This document shows, one piece after another, positions 25,680 through 33,134 of a stretch of 33,557 bases of DNA. Location of the stretch: contig NZ_JAEEGC010000164.1 in NCBI RefSeq assembly GCF_019207025.1, positions 1 through 33,557 on the forward strand. The letters run 5' to 3'. The DNA comes from Clostridium thailandense. Lineage in GTDB: Bacteria; Bacillota; Clostridia; Clostridiales; Clostridiaceae. A program made the translations under genes and the position numbers. Below the pieces are notes generated by a model, which searched no databases, had not been told where the DNA came from, and worked only from the letters and a program-made list of their open reading frames with translations. Positions within the stretch are counted from its first letter, which is position 1, and each line of letters opens with the position of its first letter.

Positions 25680-25793
25680 TGCCCGATGACTACCCGCTCT
25701 AATACTCCTCTTCCTATCGTCAGATGCGTAAAGAGCGGCTATGTCCCTGGATTCGTTCAACTAAGAATCATCTGAGGTTTACCCCCATCTGAT
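25680..25793 (-). other. Structured GC-richer intergenic element, possible IS200/IS605-type remnant
   Basis: The gap between a permease and the binding-protein gene is GC-richer than its surroundings and rich in inverted repeats on the minus strand. These are CCGCTCT with AGAGCGG, GAATCA with TGATTC, and three copies of TCAGATG or its complement. It may be a small palindromic insertion such as an IS200/IS605-derived non-autonomous element, or a structured operon RNA. I could not identify it and no transposase gene is nearby. Confidence 0.35.
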
Positions 25794-26627
25794 TCAAGTT
25801 TCCACTTCATTTGGATCTAATATATCTCTCATGCTGTCCCCTAGTAAATTAAATACCATTACAGTTATAAATATCCCGACACCCGGATATATCATAAGTC
25901 CTGGTAAAGTCTGCATATAATCCTTACCTTCATTAAGCATATTCCCCCACTCTGGAGTAGGCGGCTGAGCACCAAGCCCTAAAAATGAAAGGGAAGATAT
26001 TTGAAGCATCATAGTTCCAAGGTCCATGGTAGCCATTACCACAAGAGATGGTATTATATTTGGCAATATGTATTTAAAAATTATTTGATATTCTTTAGCA
26101 CCTCCCATCTTAGCTGCTTTAATATAATCTTTTTTCTTTATAGATATTACTAAGCTTTTACTTACTCTTGCATATTTAACCCAGTCCACTACAAGCAAGG
26201 CCATGACAGTGTTTACTGAACTAGCACCAAGAATTCCCACAATTGCAATTGCAAAGATAATGCTTGGAAAAGCAAGGAAAATATCTGAGAGTCTCATTAT
26301 AATAGTATCTGCTATTCCTCCAAAATATCCTGCTATCGTGCCAACTGTTGTTCCAACTATAAATACTGTTATAACTAACCAAAAAGTCAACTTCAAAGAA
26401 GTTACTGCTCCATATAACAATCTTGAAAGCAAACATCTTCCAAGATTATCAGTACCCAGTGGGTACCTACTGCTGCTGCCTTGAAGTGAATTTGCCATAT
26501 TTGTTTTAAGCGGATCATTAGGTGCTATATATGGCACAAATACACATATTAAAATTAAAAGCAATGCTATCATACATAAAAAAGTAAATAATTTATTTTT
26601 CTTTATAAATGAAATAAAACTTTCCAT
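25794..26627 (-). CDS. ABC transporter permease (DppC/NikC-like), locus C
   Basis: 277 residues. The first helix (LFTFLCMIALLLILICVFVPYI) is followed by APNDPLKTNM and YPLGTDNLGRCLLSRLLYG, the OppC_N/NikC signature. Five more helices follow, with the EAA loop YARVSKSLVISIKKKDYIKAAKMGG. It lacks the long charged N-terminus of the locus A permease and is closer to NikC/DppC in size. Its ATG overlaps the end of the partner permease gene region (one-base gap, TGATATG). Confidence 0.9.
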   Translation of the reverse strand: MESFISFIKKNKLFTFLCMIALLLILICVFVPYIAPNDPLKTNMANSLQGSSSRYPLGTDNLGRCLLSRLLYGAVTSLKLTFWLVITVFIVGTTVGTIAGYFGGIADTIIMRLSDIFLAFPSIIFAIAIVGILGASSVNTVMALLVVDWVKYARVSKSLVISIKKKDYIKAAKMGGAKEYQIIFKYILPNIIPSLVVMATMDLGTMMLQISSLSFLGLGAQPPTPEWGNMLNEGKDYMQTLPGLMIYPGVGIFITVMVFNLLGDSMRDILDPNEVET

Positions 26628-26628
26628 A

Positions 26629-27567
26629 TCAAGACCTCTTTTCTAAACGAATCCTTGGGTCTAAAAAGCAGTAAGAAATATCCACCATCATATTAACCAA
26701 TACATAAATCAAGGTCATCCATACGACATAACCCTGTATTAATGGATAGTCTCTACTGAATATAGCTTCTATAGCCAATTTTCCAACTCCTGGCCATGAG
26801 AAAATAGTTTCAACTATAACTACTCCTCCAAGCAGTGACCCTAAAGATATACCTAGTAAAGTTATAATGGACAATAATGAACTCTTTAAAACATGCCCAA
26901 GCAGTATTGCTTTTTCTTTAACTCCTCTTGCCCTGGCCCCAATTACATAATCTTGAGATATTTCTTCTAATATGGCTGCCCTAAGCTGTCTTGTGTATTT
27001 AGAGGCCATTGCAATAATCAGCGTAACTGCAGGCAATACAATACTCTTCCATCCACTGTCGCCCATGACTGGAAGTACCTTAAACTTAATAGAAAACATA
27101 TACATCAATGCCAATCCAATCCAAAAGTTTGGCATAGATATTCCCAAAAATGATATAAATCTGATTATGTAATCTAATACCTTATTTTTATGTATTGCAG
27201 ATGTGATACCTAAGGGTAATGCTATAAGCATCATACCAACTAGTGATACACCTGCAAGTTTAAAGGTAGCTGGCAAACTTGTCATTATTAAATCCAACAC
27301 AGGTTTGCTGTACTTATAAGAATTACCAAAGTCTCCTTTTAACACTCCACCTAGCCAATGCAAATATTGAATTAAAAAAGGTTTATTTAGGCCCATATCT
27401 TCTCTAACTTTTTCTACGAGTTCTGGAGAAGGTGCTATGCCTGTGGCGCTAAGCATCATAGCAGCAGGGTCACCAGGAGAAAAATATGTAAGTGCAAAGG
27501 TTAAAAAAGTAATCCCCAGTAAAACAGGGATTAATTGTATTAACCTTTTTATAATGTATTTCTGCAA
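26629..27567 (-). CDS. ABC transporter permease (DppB/NikB-like), locus C
   Basis: 312 residues. MQKYIIKRLIQLIPVLLGIT and FALTYFSPGDPAAMM are standard for OppB/NikB subunits, and the EAA loop reads LRAAILEEISQDYVIGARARG. The start is TTG with AGAGGATG about ten bases upstream. An ATG inside that region is in another frame. It follows the second methyltransferase gene by 35 bases, so methyltransferases and transporter are one transcript. Confidence 0.9.
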   Translation of the reverse strand: MQKYIIKRLIQLIPVLLGITFLTFALTYFSPGDPAAMMLSATGIAPSPELVEKVREDMGLNKPFLIQYLHWLGGVLKGDFGNSYKYSKPVLDLIMTSLPATFKLAGVSLVGMMLIALPLGITSAIHKNKVLDYIIRFISFLGISMPNFWIGLALMYMFSIKFKVLPVMGDSGWKSIVLPAVTLIIAMASKYTRQLRAAILEEISQDYVIGARARGVKEKAILLGHVLKSSLLSIITLLGISLGSLLGGVVIVETIFSWPGVGKLAIEAIFSRDYPLIQGYVVWMTLIYVLVNMMVDISYCFLDPRIRLEKRS

Positions 27568-27602
27568 CTTTTTTTATCATCCTCTCTATAAATTTCTTAA
27601 AA

Positions 27603-28361
27603 TTATTTTTCTCCACAAACCATAAACATAGGTGTAGAAGCATAACTAACTTTTTCAACTTCATCCCATACTCTATTTCCTATTTCCATCTCCACCATTA
27701 CCTTTTTAAATCCAATATCAAGTAGTTCCTTTGCATCCCACTGTGGTCTACATATTTTGCTTAAAGGTAAATTTCTTGCTATATCCTCCATTATCTTTGT
27801 ATTATTACCTTTGTAATGATCATCAAAGCCCCTTTTTAATGTATTTTCCCTATCCTTTTCGTATTCTTTTCTTTTTTCAACATCATATAAATATAAATAC
27901 CAATTAGCATCAAAATTTAATAATCTTCCACCATCAGCTAATACTCTATGCCACTCTTTGTAAGCCTCACTTGGATTTTGAAGATTCCATGTAATATTAC
28001 GGGTAACTATCAAATCAAAACTGTTATCCTCAAATTCTAAATTATGTGCATCCATTCTTTTAAAAGTAATATTATTTTTATATATAGCAGCATTATTTTT
28101 AGCTTTTTGGAGCATAGCATCTGTGTAATCAACAGCAGTAACTTCGTATCCACAACTTGCCATTATTATTGCAAAGAACCCTGGTCCTGTACCTATATCT
28201 AACACCTTTAATTTTCTTCCTGACACTTTTGGCGCATACTTATTTATTAAGTTTGTCCATGCTTCTCTTTTAAAGCTGCATAATTCCTGTAAATTAGTTT
28301 CACAATAACCATCGGACCTCTTGCTCCAATATTGTTCCACTTTTTCTAAAACTGCTTCCAT
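27603..28361 (-). CDS. Class I SAM-dependent methyltransferase, locus C copy 2
   Basis: 252 residues. Motif I VLDIGTGPGFFAI (53-65), VTAVDYTDAM, TRNITWNLQNP and LLNFDANWYLYLYD are present. It differs from the adjacent copy 1 at only a modest number of positions, mostly in residues 150-190 (YKGNNTKIMED here). This is a recent tandem duplication. GGAGGG precedes the ATG. The first residues VEQYWSKRSDGYCETNLQEL match the subfamily start. Confidence 0.9.
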   Translation of the reverse strand: MEAVLEKVEQYWSKRSDGYCETNLQELCSFKREAWTNLINKYAPKVSGRKLKVLDIGTGPGFFAIIMASCGYEVTAVDYTDAMLQKAKNNAAIYKNNITFKRMDAHNLEFEDNSFDLIVTRNITWNLQNPSEAYKEWHRVLADGGRLLNFDANWYLYLYDVEKRKEYEKDRENTLKRGFDDHYKGNNTKIMEDIARNLPLSKICRPQWDAKELLDIGFKKVMVEMEIGNRVWDEVEKVSYASTPMFMVCGEK

Positions 28362-28458
28362 AATCTAATCCCTCCATATTTATTAATTAAAATGTTCTCT
28401 TCAATCATTCCTTTAATACCTATACTCATCAACCTTTGATACCAATATTGTTTGATTC

Positions 28459-29217
28459 TTATTTCTCTCCAGCAATCATAAACATGGGTGTAGAACCATA
28501 ATTAACTCTTTCAACTTCATCCCACACTCTATTTCCTATTTCCATCTCCATCATTACCTTTTTAAAACCAATACTAAGCAGCTCTTTTGCATCCCATTCA
28601 GGTCTACATATTTTACTTAAAGGTAAATTTCTTGCTATATCCTCCATTGCATTTATATCAGTACAAGTATAGTGATCTTCAAAACCTTTTTCTAAAGTAT
28701 TTTCCCTATCCCTTTCATATTCTTTTCTTTTTTCGCTATCATGTAAATGTAAATACCAGTTAGCATCAAAATTTAATAATCTGCCGCCTTTAGCTAATAC
28801 CCTATGCCATTCTCTATATGCCTCACTAGGTTTTTGTAGATTCCAAGTAAGATTACGAGTAACTATTAAATCAAAGGTGTTATCTTCAAATTCTAGGTCA
28901 TGTGCATCCATTCTTTTAAAATTAATATTATTTTTATATATACCAGCATTTTTTTTAGCTTTTTGAAGCATAGCATCTGTATAATCAACGGCAGTAACCT
29001 CATATCCACAGCTTGCCATTATTATTGCAAAGAACCCTGGTCCTGTACCTATATCCAATACTTTCAGTTTTCTTCCTGATACTTTGGGAGCGTATTCATT
29101 TATTAAATCTGTCCATGCTTCTCTTTTAAAACTATATAATTCCTGCAAATTGACTTCACAATAACCGTCTGATCTCTTACTCCAATATTGTTCCACTTTT
29201 TCTAAAACTGCTTCCAT
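28459..29217 (-). CDS. Class I SAM-dependent methyltransferase, locus C copy 1
   Basis: 252 residues, with the same motifs as copy 2: VLDIGTGPGFFAI (53-65), TRNLTWNLQKP and LLNFDANWYLHLHD. The C-terminus ends STPMFMIAGEK. It is the first gene of locus C, about 30 bases after the start predicted for the sigma-54 promoter at 29259-29274, with GGAGGT before the ATG. The methyltransferases precede the transporter genes, so modification seems central to the operon rather than an add-on. Substrate unknown. Confidence 0.9.
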   Translation of the reverse strand: MEAVLEKVEQYWSKRSDGYCEVNLQELYSFKREAWTDLINEYAPKVSGRKLKVLDIGTGPGFFAIIMASCGYEVTAVDYTDAMLQKAKKNAGIYKNNINFKRMDAHDLEFEDNTFDLIVTRNLTWNLQKPSEAYREWHRVLAKGGRLLNFDANWYLHLHDSEKRKEYERDRENTLEKGFEDHYTCTDINAMEDIARNLPLSKICRPEWDAKELLSIGFKKVMMEMEIGNRVWDEVERVNYGSTPMFMIAGEK

Positions 29218-29258
29218 AGTTTAAAACCTCCATATTATACACTTTAATATTATTAAGA

Positions 29259-29274
29259 GCATTTCTCGTGCCAA
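29259..29274 (-). promoter_or_regulatory. Sigma-54 promoter of locus C
   Basis: The minus strand reads TTGGCACGAGAAATGC with GG and GC 12 bases apart. It lies 42 bases before the ATG of the first methyltransferase. A terminator-like hairpin abuts its upstream side. Confidence 0.88.
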
Positions 29275-29275
29275 T

Positions 29276-29312
29276 TGAAAAAAGCTTGAAATCAGGTTGT
29301 TTTTCAAGCTTT
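29276..29312 (-). terminator. Hairpin with T-tract abutting the locus C promoter
   Basis: AAAGCTTGAA (29281-29290) and TTCAAGCTTT (29303-29312) pair around a 12-base loop. On the minus strand TTTTTTC follows and runs into the -24 element. It would block read-through into locus C. Confidence 0.65.
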
Positions 29313-29313
29313 A

Positions 29314-29379
29314 GTCTCAAATTGATAAATTTTTAGTCTCAAAACGATATTTCATTTATTTTCTTTATCATTTTGAGAC
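29314..29379 (-). promoter_or_regulatory. Upstream activator sites of locus C
   Basis: Half-sites GTCTCAAATTGATAA (29314-29328) and GTCTCAAAACGATAT (29336-29350) are in one orientation and TTATCATTTTGAGAC (29365-29379) in the other. The last two form a palindrome about 84 bases upstream of the -24 element. This 371-base gap is otherwise filled by the promoter and two hairpins. Confidence 0.8.
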
Positions 29380-29479
29380 TTTTCTTTTACCCTATGAATT
29401 TTTTATTTTTCAATAATTGATACCTTTAAACTTCTCCATTATTTCCTTTAAGAAATAATGAAAAACTAATAAATAAAGA

Positions 29480-29517
29480 AAATACTTAAGTAGAAGGAAG
29501 GTCATTCTTAAGTATTT
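29480..29517. terminator. Terminator after the APC permease gene
   Basis: AAATACTTAAG (29480-29490) pairs with CTTAAGTATTT (29507-29517), with T-rich flanks on both strands. It shares its core with the hairpins at 8763 and 14780. Confidence 0.7.
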
Positions 29518-29588
29518 CCTTTTTAATTTTAAAATTTATTACAAACAAAGGATTTTAATTATATACGTTTACAATTAAGTTATAAATA

Positions 29589-30962
29589 TCATACGCCCAT
29601 TTCTGGAGGCAATTCCTTGAAGAATTTAGTCTTATAAGTTAAATAAATTAGTCCAACTATTATCCAAAATAAACCAAAAAGCATTGCTTTAAGATCAATT
29701 TTTGACCAAATTGCAAGGTTTATAATTGCTCCAATAATTGGTGCAATTAAATATCTTATAATATCCATTCCGCCTCTCCTCTTCTGTTTAACAAAATACC
29801 AAGCAATAACTGATAAATTAACCATTACAAATGCAAGCAGTGCACCAAAGTTTAATACTCCATTAGCAGTTGCAAGCGGAACAACCATTGCTAGCAAACC
29901 AATTGTACTAATGATTATAATACTATAAGTTGGAGTTTTATATTTGGCATGTAATTTTCCAAATATTGCGTGAGGTAAAATTCCGTCTCTTCCCATTCCA
30001 TAAAGTACTCTTGAAGCAGAAGTAACACCTGCAAGTGATGATGCTAAAAGTCCTGCACCGAAAGTAGCAGTAAAGAAAATCTGTAACCATTTCGCACTAT
30101 AAATCCTCTTTAGCACTTCAACTGATGCTGATTCTTCATTAACTATTTGAGCAAATGCCTGTGGCCAACAAAGTATTAAGAAATAAGTTACAACTACAAA
30201 TCCTATTCCTGCTCCAATACAAGCGATTAAAATAGCTTTTCCAACATTTTTTTCAGGATTAATTGCTTCTTCGCTCAATGTTGAGATAGCATCAAATCCA
30301 AGATAAGAAAGCGCTAAAATTGATGCACCTGTTAATATAGCTGATATCCCTACTCCTGGTTTATTAAACTCTATCGGATTAAAATACGCAGTAGAATCAA
30401 CTAATGTGCCAGCTCCACCACCGCCTAAAAGAAACTTAACGATGAGCACTAACAATACAGCTAAAAATATAAATTGTAACCATACTATTGTGTTATTTAC
30501 AACTGACGCAAGCTCAATGCCAAAATGGTTAACTAGTGCGATAGCTATTACAGCTACTACAATGAATAGATTTGCCGGAATTGCTGGAATCAATGCATTA
30601 AAATAAATTCCCATTACAACGTAATTTAACATAGGTAAAACAATATATCCAAGTAAAATTACCCAACCTGTAAAGAAGCCAATATACGGATTCATAGATT
30701 TAGTTACATAGGAATAAGCTGCTCCTGCTACTGGAAATGCTTTAACCATTCTTGAGTAGCTAAATGCTGTAAATCCCATTGCTATAGTTGCAATTGTATA
30801 CGTAAGTGATATCATTCCATGAGTGGCCACTGAAGCGAGACCATAGGTTGTAAAAATTGTAAGTGGTATCATAAAGGCTAATCCATAAAAGATTAAAGAA
30901 CTAAGGGGTAATACGCGTTTCAAGTGAGATTCAGCACTAGTATTTAAATTTGTCTCAGTCAT
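29589..30962 (-). CDS. APC-family amino acid/polyamine permease
   Basis: 457 residues with about twelve membrane helices. The start HLKRVLPLSSLIFYGLAFMIPLTIF and YSRMVKAFPVAGAAYSYVTK are typical of the APC superfamily. LALSYLGFDAISTLSEEAINPEKNVGKAI and SRVLYGMGRDGILP resemble the PuuP/YfnA-like group that takes up amino acids or putrescine. It sits between the sigma-54 activator and locus C, has its own sigma-54 promoter at 31057-31072 and its own terminator. AGGAG precedes the ATG. The substrate is probably chemically related to that handled by the ABC loci, but this is inference from shared control. Confidence 0.9.
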   Translation of the reverse strand: MTETNLNTSAESHLKRVLPLSSLIFYGLAFMIPLTIFTTYGLASVATHGMISLTYTIATIAMGFTAFSYSRMVKAFPVAGAAYSYVTKSMNPYIGFFTGWVILLGYIVLPMLNYVVMGIYFNALIPAIPANLFIVVAVIAIALVNHFGIELASVVNNTIVWLQFIFLAVLLVLIVKFLLGGGGAGTLVDSTAYFNPIEFNKPGVGISAILTGASILALSYLGFDAISTLSEEAINPEKNVGKAILIACIGAGIGFVVVTYFLILCWPQAFAQIVNEESASVEVLKRIYSAKWLQIFFTATFGAGLLASSLAGVTSASRVLYGMGRDGILPHAIFGKLHAKYKTPTYSIIIISTIGLLAMVVPLATANGVLNFGALLAFVMVNLSVIAWYFVKQKRRGGMDIIRYLIAPIIGAIINLAIWSKIDLKAMLFGLFWIIVGLIYLTYKTKFFKELPPEMGV

Positions 30963-31056
30963 TTTTATTACTCCTTTCAGAAATTTCTAAATATTTATTC
31001 TACAAGTCAGCTATTTGATATGTTCTGCTATTTGAATGCATTCTTAACTATATACA

Positions 31057-31072
31057 GCAAAAGTTGTGCCAA
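31057..31072 (-). promoter_or_regulatory. Sigma-54 promoter of the APC permease gene
   Basis: The minus strand reads TTGGCACAACTTTTGC followed by T, essentially the consensus -24/-12 promoter with 12-base GG-GC spacing. The T-tract of the activator gene's terminator overlaps its upstream edge. Confidence 0.92.
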
Positions 31073-31099
31073 AAAAACAATGCCTTGTAATAAGGCATT
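31071..31099 (-). terminator. Terminator of the sigma-54 activator gene
   Basis: AATGCCTT (31079-31086) and AAGGCATT (31092-31099) pair around a five-base loop. On the minus strand G then seven Ts follow and run into the -24 GG of the next promoter. Confidence 0.8.
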
Positions 31100-31132
31100 T
31101 GCTCTTGTACATAATATATATAGTCCTCAACT

Positions 31133-31182
31133 CAATTCAATTTTGAATAAAATATAGATACTCTTTCCTCAAAGATGAGTAT
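31133..31182 (-). promoter_or_regulatory. Possible weak activator sites of the APC permease promoter
   Basis: TCCTCAAAGATGAGTA (31167-31182) matches the activator half-site at most positions, and TTCAATTTTGAATAA near 31136-31150 is a weaker copy in the other orientation. They lie 65-110 bases upstream of the -24 element. The match is much poorer than at loci A-C. Confidence 0.3.
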
Positions 31183-31216
31183 GACATACTATTCATTTAT
31201 AAATTCCTATATTCAT

Positions 31217-32890
31217 TTATGAATAATTATTTATATATTTTTTTATTTTTCTAACTGCTGTAGGTTGACTAATGCCTAAAGCTTTAGCCACACCTACAGT
31301 AGTTTTATGCTTTTCAAAGGCTTTCAAGATCAACTTTTCCTCATAATTGTCAAGTTTTTCCTGCAGTGTAATATTTTCTTCATTAAAAACTTTTTTATTA
31401 ATATTTCTAATAGCTTCTGGTAAAAGTTCTTCACTTATAACATCATTATCTGAGATTAAAAGAACTCTTTCAATCATATTTTCTAGTTCTCTTATGTTTC
31501 CAATCCAATCATAGTTTACCAGCATCTCAATTGCTAGTTGTGATAAGCTTCTATTCAAATTATATTTATCGTTAAAGTTATTTACAAAATGTGAAATTAA
31601 AATATATATATCTTCTTTTCTCTCCCTAAGTGGAGGAATATTTATACTCACTACATCTAACCTATAAAATAGATCCTCTCTGAATTTTTTTTGTTCAATT
31701 AAGCTTTTTAGATTCCTATTTGTTGCTGTTACAAGCCGAAAATTTACTTTAATAGATTTTGTTCCTCCAATTCTATTAAATGTTTTGTCTTGAATTACTT
31801 TAAGCAATTTAACCTGTAAATTTAGAGGCATCTCACCAATTTCATCCAAAAAAAGAGTACCATTATGTGCTAACTCTATTAATCCTGGTTTTCCTTCTTT
31901 TTTAGCTCCAGTAAAAGAGCCTCCTTCATATCCAAATAACTCCGATTCTAAAAGTTGTTCTGGTATTGCACCACAATTAAGTTCCATAAAAGCTTCTTTT
32001 CCTCTTTTACTTATACGGTGAATTAGCTTAGCAAAATAGCTTTTTCCAACACCAGATTCTCCTGTAAGTAAAATATTTATATCAAAATCAGCTACTTTAG
32101 TAATAAGTTTAAATATTTTTTGCATTTCTTTGCTTTTTCCTATTGTATTAGGGTAATCAATTTCTTTTTTTTCTAACCGTTCTAGATTTTCTGTATAATA
32201 ATTTTCTACTTTCTTCTTTAAAACATTGAATTGTTTTTTTATCTTAAAGAAATCTGTAATATCATAGGAAAAACACACAACTTTTGAAATATGTTCCTTG
32301 TTATCTTTAATTGGAATAGCAGTTACTAAAATCTCATGATTCAATTTATTTTTTTGGAGCATTGTAATTCTTTGCTCAGTTTTCAAGACCTTAATAGTAG
32401 CAGAAGGAGAAAATATGCCTAACTTCTCTAATTCAAAAACACTTTTTCCTAGTAACTCTTCACTTTCTACATTGTAAAACTTTTCAAAAAAATTGCTTAT
32501 ACTTAAAATAACACCTTTTCCATCGGTTACAAGAATATCTGCCTCATCAATGCTTTTCATAGGCTTTAATATATTGTCACTTTTAGTCTTTATAGTTTCC
32601 ATTAAAGACATACTTATATCCTGGATAATAATTATATGATATTCATCTGAATTACTAAATTCAAGATAATAAAAAAATATTAAATTTTCATTTTCACCAA
32701 TTATACAAATGTCTTGCAAATATTCCGAAAAATCTTTTTTAGATGAGTATTTAAAAATATTTTCTAAGCTTTTTCCAATAGATGAGTTACTTTCTAAAAT
32801 TTTATGAGCCTTCTCATTAGGAAGTATACGTCTCTCTGATACTTTATAAAGTATAGCTGGAACGGGAATTGATTCCATTAAATTGTCCAA
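31217..32890 (-). CDS. Sigma-54-dependent transcriptional activator with PAS-like sensor regions
   Basis: 557 residues. Residues about 4-95 and 113-215 look like two PAS domains, the second clearly so (ADILVTDGKGVILSISNFFE). A short coiled linker (216-242) leads to the AAA+ domain: Walker A GESGVGKS (277-284), the sigma-54 contact loop as GSFTGA (324-329) instead of GAFTGA, Walker B TLFLDE (345-350) and the arginine-finger region FREDLFYRLDVV. A Fis-type helix-turn-helix ends the protein (TTVGVAKALGISQPTAVRKI). There is no receiver domain, so it probably senses a small molecule or redox state. The start is TTG with AGGAGG eight bases upstream; the first ATG is too far from that site. It is the likely activator of the five sigma-54 promoters in the window. 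Confidence 0.93.
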   Translation of the reverse strand: MDNLMESIPVPAILYKVSERRILPNEKAHKILESNSSIGKSLENIFKYSSKKDFSEYLQDICIIGENENLIFFYYLEFSNSDEYHIIIIQDISMSLMETIKTKSDNILKPMKSIDEADILVTDGKGVILSISNFFEKFYNVESEELLGKSVFELEKLGIFSPSATIKVLKTEQRITMLQKNKLNHEILVTAIPIKDNKEHISKVVCFSYDITDFFKIKKQFNVLKKKVENYYTENLERLEKKEIDYPNTIGKSKEMQKIFKLITKVADFDINILLTGESGVGKSYFAKLIHRISKRGKEAFMELNCGAIPEQLLESELFGYEGGSFTGAKKEGKPGLIELAHNGTLFLDEIGEMPLNLQVKLLKVIQDKTFNRIGGTKSIKVNFRLVTATNRNLKSLIEQKKFREDLFYRLDVVSINIPPLRERKEDIYILISHFVNNFNDKYNLNRSLSQLAIEMLVNYDWIGNIRELENMIERVLLISDNDVISEELLPEAIRNINKKVFNEENITLQEKLDNYEEKLILKAFEKHKTTVGVAKALGISQPTAVRKIKKYINNYS

Positions 32891-32995
32891 TTTTAACTCC
32901 TCCTCTTATTTGTTTAATTGTGATTAATTCGCTAATCAATAAATTTAGTATGATAAAACTCTTCCTATAAAGCTCTACCCTATTGTTTAAATACC

Positions 32996-33027
32996 TATCA
33001 TTAAATTTAGTCGTATTTTTAATGATA
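32996..33027 (-). promoter_or_regulatory. Inverted repeat upstream of the activator gene
   Basis: TATCATTAAA (32996-33005) and TTTAATGATA (33018-33027) are a perfect ten-base inverted repeat with a 12-base spacer, about 105-140 bases before the TTG start. The AATGATA core is shared with the activator half-sites elsewhere, so it may be an autoregulatory site. No sigma-54 promoter is seen here. Confidence 0.45.
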
Positions 33028-33062
33028 AATTATCAAATATATGTTTCTCTCTTATATACCAA

Positions 33063-33096
33063 GTACCCCCAAAATCTCAGCATATTTTGGGGGTAC
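33063..33096. terminator. Stem-loop after glutamate dehydrogenase gene
   Basis: GTACCCCCAAAAT pairs with ATTTTGGGGGTAC around an eight-base loop. No T-tract follows on either strand, so termination is uncertain, but its place 39 bases after the stop at 33135 fits a terminator. Confidence 0.5.
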
Positions 33097-33134
33097 CAAT
33101 CAGGTTAACGTTTAGAGTAAGTATCCTATTTCAA

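Noticed and set aside
25092..25775. Plus-strand open frame of 227 codons
   Set aside because: Antisense to the well-supported binding-protein gene, with no family resemblance; a codon-bias shadow.
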